Both the position numbers and the translations under genes were made by a program. The notes beneath the pieces were generated by a model. It was not told the DNA's origin, searched no databases, and saw nothing but the letters and a program-made list of their open reading frames with translations. Positions 9,174-14,916 of a stretch of 31,487 bases of DNA are shown piece by piece (the first letter of the stretch is position 1; the number at the start of each line of letters is the position of its first letter). The DNA comes from an uncultured Oscillospiraceae bacterium (lineage in GTDB: Bacteria > Bacillota > Clostridia > Oscillospirales > Ruminococcaceae): NCBI GenBank assembly GCA_905212515.1, contig CAJMEU010000009.1, positions 1-31,487 on the forward strand, read 5' to 3'.

Positions 9174-9977
9174 TCAGCCGCGGCTGCGCAGCACCTCGTA
9201 CAGCACGATGCCGGTGGCCACCGACACATTGTAGCTGTCCACGCCCGTGTCCGGGGCGCGCATGGCCAGGCGCACCGCGCCGTCGCACAGGCCCTTCACC
9301 AGGGCCGACGCGCCCTCGCCCTCGCCGCCGGCCACAATGGCCACCGGGCCCGACAGGTCCGTGCTTTCCAGCGGCGCGCCGGCGATGTCGGCGCAGTACA
9401 CAAAGATGTTTTCCTTTTTCAAGCGGCGCACGGCCTCGCCGATGTTCGCCACCCGCGCAATGGGCATGCGGGCGGCCGCGCCGGCGCTGGCCTTCATCAC
9501 CGTGGGCGTGACGGACACGCCGCCCCGCCGGGGGATGACCACGCCGTGCACGCCGCACAAAAGCGCCGTGCGGATCAGCGCGCCCAGGTTGTGGGGGTCC
9601 TCCACGCCGTCGCACAGCAGCACGAAGGGCGCCTCCCCTTTTTCCGCCGCCGCGGCCAAAATGTCCTCCAGGCCGCAGTAGCTCACGTCGGCCGCGCGGG
9701 CGGCCACGCCCTGGTGATTGTCCGTGCCGCAAAGGCCCGCCAGCTTCACCGCCCGGGCGCGCTTGGCCACCGCGCCGGCCTGCTTGGCCAGGGCCAGGTA
9801 ATAGGCCGCCTCGCGGGGGGCCATGGTGTCCTGGATGTACACGGTGTCCACGGCGCCGCCCCTCTCCTGCACCGCGCCCTCGGGGTGTTGCCCGACCACC
9901 TCCCCCATGCCCGGCGGGACGTGGTTTACATCCAGCCGCCCCCCCTCCGCCCGGCCGCGCTGCGCGCTGTATCCCAT
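9174..9977 (-). CDS. rlmB: SpoU/TrmH-family rRNA 2'-O-methyltransferase (RlmB-like)
   Basis: This SAM-dependent SPOUT methyltransferase methylates a ribose 2'-OH, in RlmB at a guanosine of 23S rRNA. All three SpoU motifs are visible in the C-terminal two thirds: DGVEDPHNLGALIRTA (motif 1, with the conserved Asn and Arg), VAGGEGEG (motif 2) and DSYNVSVATGIVLYE (motif 3, knot). An N-terminal L30e-like substrate-binding part precedes them, but its usual VYG-N-VLEAL signature is altered to VVGQHPEGAV. I chose ATG 9977 (267 residues), preceded by GGGAG; an in-frame TTG at 10001 would add 8 residues. The exact target could be a tRNA or rRNA, as the TrmH and RlmB subfamilies are close. A promoter with an extended -10 lies about 55 bases upstream. 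Confidence 0.88.
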   Translation of the reverse strand: MGYSAQRGRAEGGRLDVNHVPPGMGEVVGQHPEGAVQERGGAVDTVYIQDTMAPREAAYYLALAKQAGAVAKRARAVKLAGLCGTDNHQGVAARAADVSYCGLEDILAAAAEKGEAPFVLLCDGVEDPHNLGALIRTALLCGVHGVVIPRRGGVSVTPTVMKASAGAAARMPIARVANIGEAVRRLKKENIFVYCADIAGAPLESTDLSGPVAIVAGGEGEGASALVKGLCDGAVRLAMRAPDTGVDSYNVSVATGIVLYEVLRSRG

Positions 9978-10032
9978 GTTTTTCTCCCGTCCGCGCCCCA
10001 ATAAGGCCTATCTTTGCTTATGCACACAGCAT

Positions 10033-10066
10033 ATTATACCACAAACGCCCGCGTTTGTGGTACAAT
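10033..10066. promoter_or_regulatory. rlmB promoter with an overlapping 26-bp dyad and back-to-back extended -10 boxes
   Basis: On the minus strand TGTGGTATAAT gives a perfect TATAAT (10033-10038) with the extended-10 TGN. The dyad has 12-bp perfect arms (TACCACAAACGC, 10037-10048 and 10051-10062) around a 2-base centre. Because the arm carries the extended -10, the plus strand also reads TGTGGTACAAT (10056-10066), a second outward-facing -10. No plus-strand gene starts nearby. A repressor site or a symmetrical promoter are both possible. Confidence 0.6.
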
Positions 10067-10147
10067 CGCCCGTTCCGGCCGTCTGCCCCCGCCGGGGACG
10101 GAGCCGGATGCTTAAAAAAACAAATGTAAAATGATCGTTTTGCGGTC

Positions 10148-10158
10148 ATTATACCACA
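10148..10158 (-). promoter_or_regulatory. Second copy of the TGTGGTATAAT extended -10 element
   Basis: The minus strand repeats the exact 11-mer found at the rlmB promoter, 115 bases further upstream. No good -35 box is visible. It could be an upstream rlmB promoter or drive a short RNA across 10140-10040. Bases 10067-10249 contain no gene that I can support. Confidence 0.45.
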
Positions 10159-10249
10159 TTGGGGCTTTCTTTTCTATCTTTTCCCCTATATTTTGCGTTT
10201 TTTTCCAGTTTTTCAGCGCCTTTTTTCCACGAATATCCCATAAAAACAC

Positions 10250-10307
10250 TGTTGCCATGGCAACAAAAAGCGGATGCCCAGGCCCTGCGCCGGCCCGTAC
10301 ATCCGCT
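10250..10307 (-). terminator. Terminator of the small tail-anchored gene, next to a 16-bp palindrome
   Basis: CATCCGCT (10300-10307) and AGCGGATG (10269-10276) form a stem on the minus strand, with inner GGCC pairing, followed by TTTTT (complement of 10265-10269). Immediately beyond is the perfect palindrome TGTTGCCATGGCAACA (10250-10265). Confidence 0.75.
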
Positions 10308-10329
10308 CTTCTTTTGCCTTGCCGCAGCC

Positions 10330-10569
10330 TCACAGCAGCAGCCACAGCCCAACGGCGGCGGCCAGCAGCGCCAGGCCCCCCAGCGCCCACACCCAGCGCG
10401 GCGGCCCGGCGTGCCAGGTCACCAGGCCGGAGGCATACTCCCGCGCCTTTTCCTCGGCCCGGCCCACGCGCACCGGTTCGCTGTCCGGCTTCAAAAATAC
10501 CAGCACCCGCTCGATGGCGTCGTCCCCGGGCTGGCTGATCTCCACCACCAGTTTTTGCACGCCTTTCAC
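10330..10569 (-). CDS. Small C-terminally membrane-anchored protein of unknown function
   Basis: This is a 79-residue protein with a GTG start preceded by AAGGGGG at 8 bases. Residues 1-55 are soluble and charged, with a compact VQKLVVEISQ...DDAIERVLVFLKP segment suggesting beta-strand then helix. Residues 57-79 (RWVWALGGLALLAAAVGLWLLL) form one C-terminal transmembrane helix, so the topology is tail-anchored with the N-terminus in the cytoplasm. I recognise no family. It sits alone with its own terminator, and a long gene-free stretch lies upstream. TATAAA near 10620 may be part of its promoter. It is shorter than many reliable genes but codon use is typical. Confidence 0.65.
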   Translation of the reverse strand: MKGVQKLVVEISQPGDDAIERVLVFLKPDSEPVRVGRAEEKAREYASGLVTWHAGPPRWVWALGGLALLAAAVGLWLLL

Positions 10570-10930
10570 GGCACCGCCCCCTTCCCTTCGGGCAAAGTTT
10601 GGGCGCTGTTTGCACAGTTTATACAGTTTTTCCCGCGCATTTTCTCAAAGCTTCTCCACCTTTTGTTTTGTCAAGGGGTTTATACAAACCGTAATAGGAA
10701 AAAAATCCCTGGCTTTGTTGAAAAGTCGGTTGAAAATGTGAAAAACCGGCGTCTTTTCCACCTTTTCGGGCTGTTGAAAGCTGGTTTCGCCCCAAGTTTT
10801 CAACATTGTGTGGAAAGTTTTCCACAAAACAAAGCGTTGAAACCCCTTTGTCAAGAGGGCAAAACTGACGATTTTCGCCGTTTTGCGGGCCTGTTTTTTT
10901 CCCTTTTTGCCACGAACCGGGCTTCCTCCC
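10570..10930. other. AT-richer gene-free stretch with DnaA-box-like dyads
   Basis: About 360 bases without a supportable gene, clearly richer in A/T than the surroundings. It contains TTTTCCACA (10818-10826) and TTTTCCACC (10754-10762), each close to the DnaA box TTATCCACA. The dyad TGTGGAAA-GT-TTTCCACA occupies 10809-10826. Several GTTGAAA/TTTTCAAC copies are present. CAAGGGGTTT (10671-10680) recurs as a near-exact inverted copy at 10840-10850, and TTTGTCAAG occurs at both ends. The pattern suggests a protein-binding or structured locus. No dnaA or dnaN is near, so I do not call it an origin. An ORF-like reading on the minus strand here has no ribosome binding site or family resemblance. Confidence 0.5.
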
Positions 10931-10933
10931 GCA

Positions 10934-10962
10934 TTGCAATTTGCCGCCGCCCATGGTAAGAT
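10934..10962 (+). promoter_or_regulatory. Promoter of the sdpRI-like operon
   Basis: TTGCAA (10934-10939) and TAAGAT (10957-10962) are 17 bp apart. The small palindrome ATTGCAAT overlaps the -35 box and could be part of an ArsR-type operator. Confidence 0.5.
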
Positions 10963-11002
10963 ATGCTTAGATTTTCATCAAAGCAACAAGGAGGTGTGCC
11001 GC

Positions 11003-11347
11003 GTGTTTGAACAGACTTTCAAGGCACTGAGCGACCCGTCCCGCCGGCGCATCCTGGAGCTGCTGCGCAAGGGGCCCATGCGGGCGGGCGATATCGCCGC
11101 CCAGTTCGGCACCACGGCCGCCACGGTCAGCCATCATCTGTCGGTGCTGAAGGACGCCGGGCTGGTGACGGGCGACAAGCGCGGCAAATTTATTTACTAC
11201 GAGCTGGACACCACGGTGGTGGAGGACCTGATGGCCTGGGCGGCGGGCTTGCTGGCCCCGGCCGGCGGTGGAGATGATGGCGCGCCGGGCGCGCCATCCG
11301 GCGGGGGCCCCGCCGGGGGAGGTGCTGCGGATGAAAAAGAGGTTTGA
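11003..11347 (+). CDS. ArsR-family autorepressor (SdpR-like)
   Basis: This 114-residue winged-helix regulator opens with the ArsR signature FKALSDPSRRRILELL. The recognition helix follows (AAQFGTTAATVSHHLSVLKDAGLV) and then the wing (GDKRGKFIYYELD). The metal-binding ELCVCDL motif of arsenic/zinc sensors is absent, as in SdpR. The last 30 residues are Gly/Ala/Pro-rich and look unstructured. The start is GTG 11003, set by a perfect AAGGAGGT 8 bases upstream; the frame is open further back but without a ribosome binding site. The stop lies 17 bases inside the next gene, so the two are translationally coupled. In Bacillus subtilis SdpR represses sdpRI and is held at the membrane by SdpI when toxin is present; the same logic is inferred here. 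Confidence 0.85.
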   Translation: MFEQTFKALSDPSRRRILELLRKGPMRAGDIAAQFGTTAATVSHHLSVLKDAGLVTGDKRGKFIYYELDTTVVEDLMAWAAGLLAPAGGGDDGAPGAPSGGGPAGGGAADEKEV

Positions 11348-11996
11348 CTGGGCCGAGGCGGCCTGCTGGGCGCTGGGCGCGCTGCCCCTGGCCGCGGCCC
11401 TGGCCGCAAAGCCCTTTCTGCCCGAGCGCATCCCCATCCACTGGGGGATGGACGGGCAGATCGACGGCTGGGGCGGCTTTGGGCAGGTGCTGCTTGTGGC
11501 CGCGCTGGGGCTGGGCGTCACGGCGCTGCTGAAATTTTTGCCTCGCATCGACCCCAAGCGCAAAAACTATGACAAATTTGCCGGCGGCTACCGGGCGCTG
11601 CGCCTGACCTTCGGGGTGTTTTACTGCTTTACCACCGGCACGATGCTGGCGGCCGGCCTGTGGCCGGACAGCTTCGCCAAGCTGGATATCGGCACGCTGA
11701 CCACCATGTCCGTGGGCATTTTATTCTGCGTGATGGGCAATTTCATGCCCCAGTTCAAGCACAATTACTTCTGCGGCATCAAAACGCCCTGGGCCCTGGC
11801 CGATGAGGAGAACTGGCGCCGCACCCACCGCTTTGCGGGGCCCATGTGGTTTTGGGGCGGGCTGGCGGTGGCGCTGTGCGGCATCCTGCTGCGCGGCCGG
11901 ATGCTGGCGGGCGCCATGGCGGTGGTGCTGACGGCCTGCGTGGCCGTGCCCTACGTGTACAGTTATCTGATTTTCAAAAAAAGCTCCAAAAACTGA
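11331..11996 (+). CDS. SdpI/DUF1648-family membrane immunity-type protein
   Basis: This 221-residue multi-pass membrane protein has an N-terminal DUF1648 segment with the typical IPIHWGMDGQIDGWG motif (about residues 34-49). The SdpI family core follows: GNFMPQFKHNYFCGIKTPWAL then NWRRTHRFAG (about residues 138-175). About six hydrophobic helices are visible, ending with a short basic tail. In Bacillus SdpI protects against the SDP cannibalism peptide and relays its presence to SdpR; here the toxin genes sdpABC are not in the window, so the peptide sensed is unknown. The ATG at 11331 follows GGGGAGG at 8 bases and lies inside the regulator gene. A Mn/antibiotic tolerance role is less likely. 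Confidence 0.88.
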   Translation: MKKRFDWAEAACWALGALPLAAALAAKPFLPERIPIHWGMDGQIDGWGGFGQVLLVAALGLGVTALLKFLPRIDPKRKNYDKFAGGYRALRLTFGVFYCFTTGTMLAAGLWPDSFAKLDIGTLTTMSVGILFCVMGNFMPQFKHNYFCGIKTPWALADEENWRRTHRFAGPMWFWGGLAVALCGILLRGRMLAGAMAVVLTACVAVPYVYSYLIFKKSSKN

Positions 11997-12025
11997 ACAA
12001 AACGTGCAAGCGCGGCGCAGAGACA

Positions 12026-12054
12026 TTGATTTTAGCGCCCGCGTGCGGTATACT
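12026..12054 (+). promoter_or_regulatory. Promoter of fructose-bisphosphate aldolase
   Basis: TTGATT (12026-12031) and TATACT (12049-12054) are separated by 17 bp. Transcription would begin near 12061 and give a short leader of about 38 bases before the ATG. Confidence 0.75.
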
Positions 12055-12098
12055 GTGTGGTAGAAACGAAACCCTACAAGAAAACTGGAGGTAACCAT

Positions 12099-12962
12099 AT
12101 GCTGGTAAGCGCGACCGAAATGTTACAGAAAGCCCGCGACGGCCACTATGCCGTGGGCCAGTTCAACATCAACAACCTGGAGTGGACCAAAGCCGTCCTG
12201 CTGACGGCGCAGGAGCTCGGCAGCCCGGTGATCCTGGGCGTGTCCGAGGGCGCGGGCAAATATATGACCGGCTTTAAAACCGTGGCCGCCATGGTGGAAG
12301 CCATGGTGGATTCCCTGGGCGTCACCGTGCCCGTGGCCCTGCACCTGGATCACGGCACCTACGAGGGCGCCAAGGCTTGCATCGAGGCGGGCTTCAGCTC
12401 CATCATGTTCGACGGCAGCCACTACCCCATCGACGAAAACGTGGCCAAAACCACCGAGCTGGTGGCCCTGGCCCACTCGAAGGGCATCTCCATCGAGGCC
12501 GAGGTGGGTTCCATCGGCGGCGAAGAGGACGGCGTTGTGGGCATGGGCGAAGTGGCCGACCCCGCCGAGTGCGCGCGCATCACGGCCCTGGGCATCGATT
12601 TCCTGGCGGCCGGCATCGGCAACATCCACGGCGTGTACCCCGACAACTGGAAGGGCCTGGACTTTGACGCGCTGGACAAGATCCACGCCGCCACCGACCA
12701 CATCCCCCTGGTTCTGCACGGCGGCACGGGCATCCCGGCCGACATGATCAAAAAGGCCATCAGCCTGGGCGTGTCCAAGATCAACGTGAACACCGAGTGC
12801 CAGCTTTCCTTTGCCGCCGCCACCCGCCAGTACATCGAGGCGGGCAAGGATCAGCAGGGCAAGGGCTTTGACCCGCGCAAGCTGCTGGCCCCCGGCACCG
12901 AGGCCATCAAAGCCACCGTGAAAGAGAAGATGGAGCTGTTCGGCTCTGTGGGCAAAGCGTAA
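12099..12962 (+). CDS. fba: Class II fructose-bisphosphate aldolase
   Basis: This 287-residue zinc enzyme of glycolysis and gluconeogenesis cleaves fructose 1,6-bisphosphate into DHAP and glyceraldehyde 3-phosphate. Visible residues include Asp84-His85 in HLDHG (catalytic Asp and zinc ligand), the EAEVGSIGG segment (acidic residues 133/135), His177 in GIGNIHGVY, His207 in VLHGGTGI (further zinc ligands) and the phosphate-binding INVNTE motif. The length is typical of the bacterial IIB short group. ATG 12099 was chosen over the longer reading because CTGGAGGT lies 7 bases upstream and a clear promoter sits at 12026-12054. The gene is monocistronic, closed by a strong terminator. Related KbaY/GatY tagatose-bisphosphate aldolases are the main alternative, but no tagatose or galactitol genes are adjacent. 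Confidence 0.95.
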   Translation: MLVSATEMLQKARDGHYAVGQFNINNLEWTKAVLLTAQELGSPVILGVSEGAGKYMTGFKTVAAMVEAMVDSLGVTVPVALHLDHGTYEGAKACIEAGFSSIMFDGSHYPIDENVAKTTELVALAHSKGISIEAEVGSIGGEEDGVVGMGEVADPAECARITALGIDFLAAGIGNIHGVYPDNWKGLDFDALDKIHAATDHIPLVLHGGTGIPADMIKKAISLGVSKINVNTECQLSFAAATRQYIEAGKDQQGKGFDPRKLLAPGTEAIKATVKEKMELFGSVGKA

Positions 12963-12990
12963 GCGGCCCGTTTCGCCTAAAAAATGCAAA

Positions 12991-13024
12991 AAGCCCTGTG
13001 TTTTTGACACAGGGCTTTTTTGTT
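12991..13024. terminator. Terminator between fba and the DUF4097-like gene
   Basis: AAAGCCCTGTGT (12991-13002) pairs perfectly with ACACAGGGCTTT (13008-13019) around a 5-base loop, with a T-run after it and an A-run before it. It can stop both convergent transcripts. Confidence 0.92.
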
Positions 13025-13092
13025 TCCATGGCCGTGGGCCGGGGCGGCCCACAAGGGTGAAAAACAGCCTGGGGCCATTTTTACACGTGCCG

Positions 13093-14100
13093 TCAGTTCC
13101 CGGTGAAAAGCACTTCCACCCGGCCGTTGGTGGAGCGGGCGCGCACCCGGTTGGGGCCGGCGCCGCCCGGGCCGCCCTCCACGCGGCAGCGGCCGTTCAC
13201 CGTGTGCGCCTCCACGGTATAGGCGGCGCGGGGGCCCTCCAGTTCGCCGCGCACCGCGCCGTTGGCCGTCTCCAGACGCACATCCGAGGCGGACACACGA
13301 TGGGCGTTCACCGCGCCGTTTTTGCTGCACAGGGAAAGCAGGGCATCGGCGCGGCAGCCCTCTGCCCGGATGGCCCCGTTGGCGGCCTGCACGTCCAATG
13401 CGCCGCAGGCCACTTCCTCCAGGTGCACGGCGCCGTTTTTGGCCGTCAGCGCCATTTGGGACGCGCGGACGTCTTCTAGGCGCACGGCGCCGTTCCTGAC
13501 CTGCACCCGCGCCGCGCCCAGGGCCAGAGGGCCGCTGAATTTTACCGCGCCGTCGGCCGCCAGCAAAGCGATATCCCCCGCGTAATCCCGCGGCAATTGC
13601 AGCAGGATCCGCTGGCGGACAAACACGAAGACAAAGCCAAGGGTCAGGCGGAAGCGGCGGCGCTGGGTCAGGCGGAACACGCCCCCCTCTTCCTTTACCG
13701 TCACCTCGTCCCATTCCAGGGCGCCCTCGTAGGTCACGCGGGGCAGGTCCACGTCGGCCGCCTCCACCTGGACGGGCACGTTTTGGGCGTCCAGCTCCAC
13801 CGCGTGCACCGGGGCCGACGGGCCGTAGACGAGCGTCTGCGGGCCCTGGGGCTCTTCCTCGGGTTCCTCCTCCCCGCCGGCGGGCGCCTGTGGGGCGGGC
13901 TGGGCGCGGTATTCAGCCAGGATGCGGGCCGCGGCCTGCTCCGGCTCGCCAAAGCCCGCCAGCACTTCCTGTTCGCTTTGGCCCCACTCCACGGCGTCGT
14001 CGATCATTTCCTCATAATACTGCTGCAATTGGCTGCGGTCCTGCGGGGGCAAAGTGTCCAGCGCCGCCAGCAGGCGGCTGATAAATTCACTGCGTTCCAT
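13093..14100 (-). CDS. DUF1700/DUF4097-type protein with NGAV beta-repeats
   Basis: This 335-residue protein has two parts. Residues 1-65 (MERSEFISRLLAALDTL...YYEEMIDDAVEWG...VLAGFGEPEQAAARIL) match the N-terminal helical module of DUF1700-type proteins typically encoded beside PadR regulators. A Pro/Glu-rich linker follows. Residues from about 165 form a DUF4097-like beta-solenoid, with a repeat of about 20 residues marked by NGA: NGAVRLEDV, NGAVHLEEV, NGAIRAEGC, NGAVNAHRV, NGAVRGELE, then NGRCRVEG and NGRVEVLF. One hydrophobic stretch (LGFVFVFV) precedes the repeats. The usual C-terminal membrane helices of DUF1700 proteins are missing. The start lies 3 bases after the PadR stop, with AGGAGGA overlapping the end of padR, so the two form an operon. 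The function is unknown; an envelope-stress or structural role is a guess. Confidence 0.85.
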   Translation of the reverse strand: MERSEFISRLLAALDTLPPQDRSQLQQYYEEMIDDAVEWGQSEQEVLAGFGEPEQAAARILAEYRAQPAPQAPAGGEEEPEEEPQGPQTLVYGPSAPVHAVELDAQNVPVQVEAADVDLPRVTYEGALEWDEVTVKEEGGVFRLTQRRRFRLTLGFVFVFVRQRILLQLPRDYAGDIALLAADGAVKFSGPLALGAARVQVRNGAVRLEDVRASQMALTAKNGAVHLEEVACGALDVQAANGAIRAEGCRADALLSLCSKNGAVNAHRVSASDVRLETANGAVRGELEGPRAAYTVEAHTVNGRCRVEGGPGGAGPNRVRARSTNGRVEVLFTGN

Positions 14101-14103
14101 AGC

Positions 14104-14430
14104 TTATTCCTCCTCGTCTTGTGGGCTGTTCTCCGATACAAAATCGTAAATTTTCTGCATTTCCTCCCATTCGGCTAAAAACGCGTCGATCCTGGCCTGG
14201 CCGGCCGGCGTGAGCCGGAAGTATTTGCGGGTGCGGCCGTTGTGCAGCTGGGCCTGGGTGGACAGGCAGCCCGCGGCCTCCAGCCGGCGCAGGATGGGGT
14301 ACAGGGTGGACTCGCTGATCTCGATGCAGCGGGACACGTCGCTGACGATCTTGTACCCATACGACGGCCCGCCGGCCAGCACGGCCAGCACGCACACATC
14401 CAGCACGCCTTTTTTCCTTTGTGTGTCCAT
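14104..14430 (-). CDS. PadR-family transcriptional regulator
   Basis: This 108-residue winged-helix repressor has the family core: KGVLDVCVLAVLAGGPSYGYKIVSDV, then SESTLYPILRRLEAAGCL (recognition helix and wing), then GRTRKYFRLTPAGQARI. A C-terminal dimerisation helix ends in DEEE. ATG 14430 was chosen because AGGAGG lies 5 bases upstream; the longer reading to 14454 runs into the promoter. It is encoded directly ahead of the DUF1700-type gene, the usual partner. Direct repeats in the promoter suggest autoregulation. The inducing ligand is unknown. Confidence 0.92.
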   Translation of the reverse strand: MDTQRKKGVLDVCVLAVLAGGPSYGYKIVSDVSRCIEISESTLYPILRRLEAAGCLSTQAQLHNGRTRKYFRLTPAGQARIDAFLAEWEEMQKIYDFVSENSPQDEEE

Positions 14431-14443
14431 ATCCGCCTCCTGT

Positions 14444-14499
14444 ATACTGTGCATTGCATACTATGTATTATATAGTAGCATGCTTTGGGGGATTGTCAA
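14444..14499 (-). promoter_or_regulatory. padR promoter and likely PadR operator repeats
   Basis: On the minus strand TTGACA (14494-14499) is followed 16 bp later by TACTAT (14472-14477), with a perfect TATAAT also present (14467-14472). The plus strand carries direct repeats ATACTGTGCATT (14444-14455) and ATACTATGTATT (14458-14469), 14 bases apart, plus a partial ACTAT/ATAGT dyad. These sit over the -10 and start region, where an autorepressor would bind. Confidence 0.65.
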
Positions 14500-14518
14500 T
14501 AGCTTTTTTCCATAAAAT

Positions 14519-14557
14519 CAAAAAACCGGCGCTGCGTTTGGCCGCAGGGCCGGTTTT
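14519..14557 (-). terminator. Minus-strand terminator upstream of padR
   Basis: A GC-rich hairpin with ACCGGC/GCCGGT ends (about 14523-14555) is followed on the minus strand by six T then GATTTT. No annotated minus-strand gene feeds it, which is one reason to suspect a minus-strand transcript from the 14.7 kb region. Confidence 0.7.
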
Positions 14558-14609
14558 CCCATTCACTATAATTCTTGCACAATCGGCACATTCGTGCTAT
14601 CATAAAGGC

Positions 14610-14813
14610 GAGGCACAAAAAAGTGCAAACAGGCAGCGGAGAGGTACCAGCTCTCCGCCGCCCTGTCGGAAGAAGTACCCTTCCAACAACAGCAACATGC
14701 TGCGAATGCAAAGTTATTATACCCTTTTTCCGCCCTGTAAGCAAGGCGGGATGGGGCTTGTTTTTGCACCCTCCGGCGCTGTGTTGGGATTTATTCCGGC
14801 ACAGCGCTTTTTT
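14610..14813 (+). ncRNA. Candidate structured RNA of about 200 nt (standalone or leader; strand not settled)
   Basis: TTGCAC (14575-14580) and TATCAT (14598-14603) with a 17-bp spacer would start RNA near 14610. The RNA can fold as a multibranch domain closed by P1, 14623-14634 with 14756-14769 (12 pairs, two-U bulge). Inside are P2 (14636-14643/14651-14658, 8 bp), P3 (GGAAG/CTTCC, 14668-14684), P4 (CAGC/GCTG, 14690-14702) and P5 (CCGCC/GGCGG, 14730-14749). A terminator follows: GCGCTGTG/CACAGCGC (14776-14807) plus six T. An alternative 5' hairpin (GCAC/GTGC, 14613-14626) competes with P1. It matches no RNA family that I recognise (not T-box, SRP RNA, tmRNA or RNase P; a 6S-like RNA cannot be excluded). 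It could also be an attenuating leader of the gene at 14917. Bases 14814-14916 hold one more GC hairpin (14833-14855). Confidence 0.5.
14716..14744 (-). promoter_or_regulatory. Antisense promoter inside the structured RNA locus
   Basis: The minus strand reads TTGCTT (14739-14744), a 17-bp spacer, then a perfect TATAAT (14716-14721). A transcript would run from about 14709 through the P4, P3 and P2 hairpins and could end at the T-rich stretch near 14617-14622 or at the terminator at 14519-14557. Confidence 0.45.
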
Positions 14814-14916
14814 GCTGCCTCACACAAGGCCGGGGGCGGGGTCTGCCCGCCCCCCAGGCTTTGCTGTGGGGAAATCGGCCCTGTCCGGGGCTGACAATAC
14901 AAAAGGAGGTTGTGCA

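Noticed and set aside
6089..9511. 1140-codon open frame on the plus strand opposite the ATPase-like gene
   Set aside because: It is rich in Gly, His, Gln, Leu and Arg with no domains, no ribosome binding site, and covers two recognisable minus-strand genes. It is a GC-driven shadow frame.
10570..10930. Possible replication origin (DnaA-box-like sites)
   Set aside because: No dnaA, dnaN, rpmH or parAB nearby and only near-matches to the box; kept as a finding of unknown role.
10619..10954. 111-codon minus-strand frame in the AT-rich gene-free block
   Set aside because: No ribosome binding site, no family resemblance, and the residues simply translate repeated GTTGAAA/TTTTCCAC motifs.
14636..14660. 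T-box resemblance (TGGTACC on the minus strand of the P2 hairpin)
   Set aside because: The full AGGGTGGTACCGCG element is absent and the bases are explained by a symmetrical hairpin loop; no aminoacyl-tRNA or amino acid gene follows.
14575..14916. N-terminal extension of the surface protein back to 14575
   Set aside because: A clear ribosome binding site and signal peptide set the start at 14917; the extension overlaps the promoter, hairpins and terminator.
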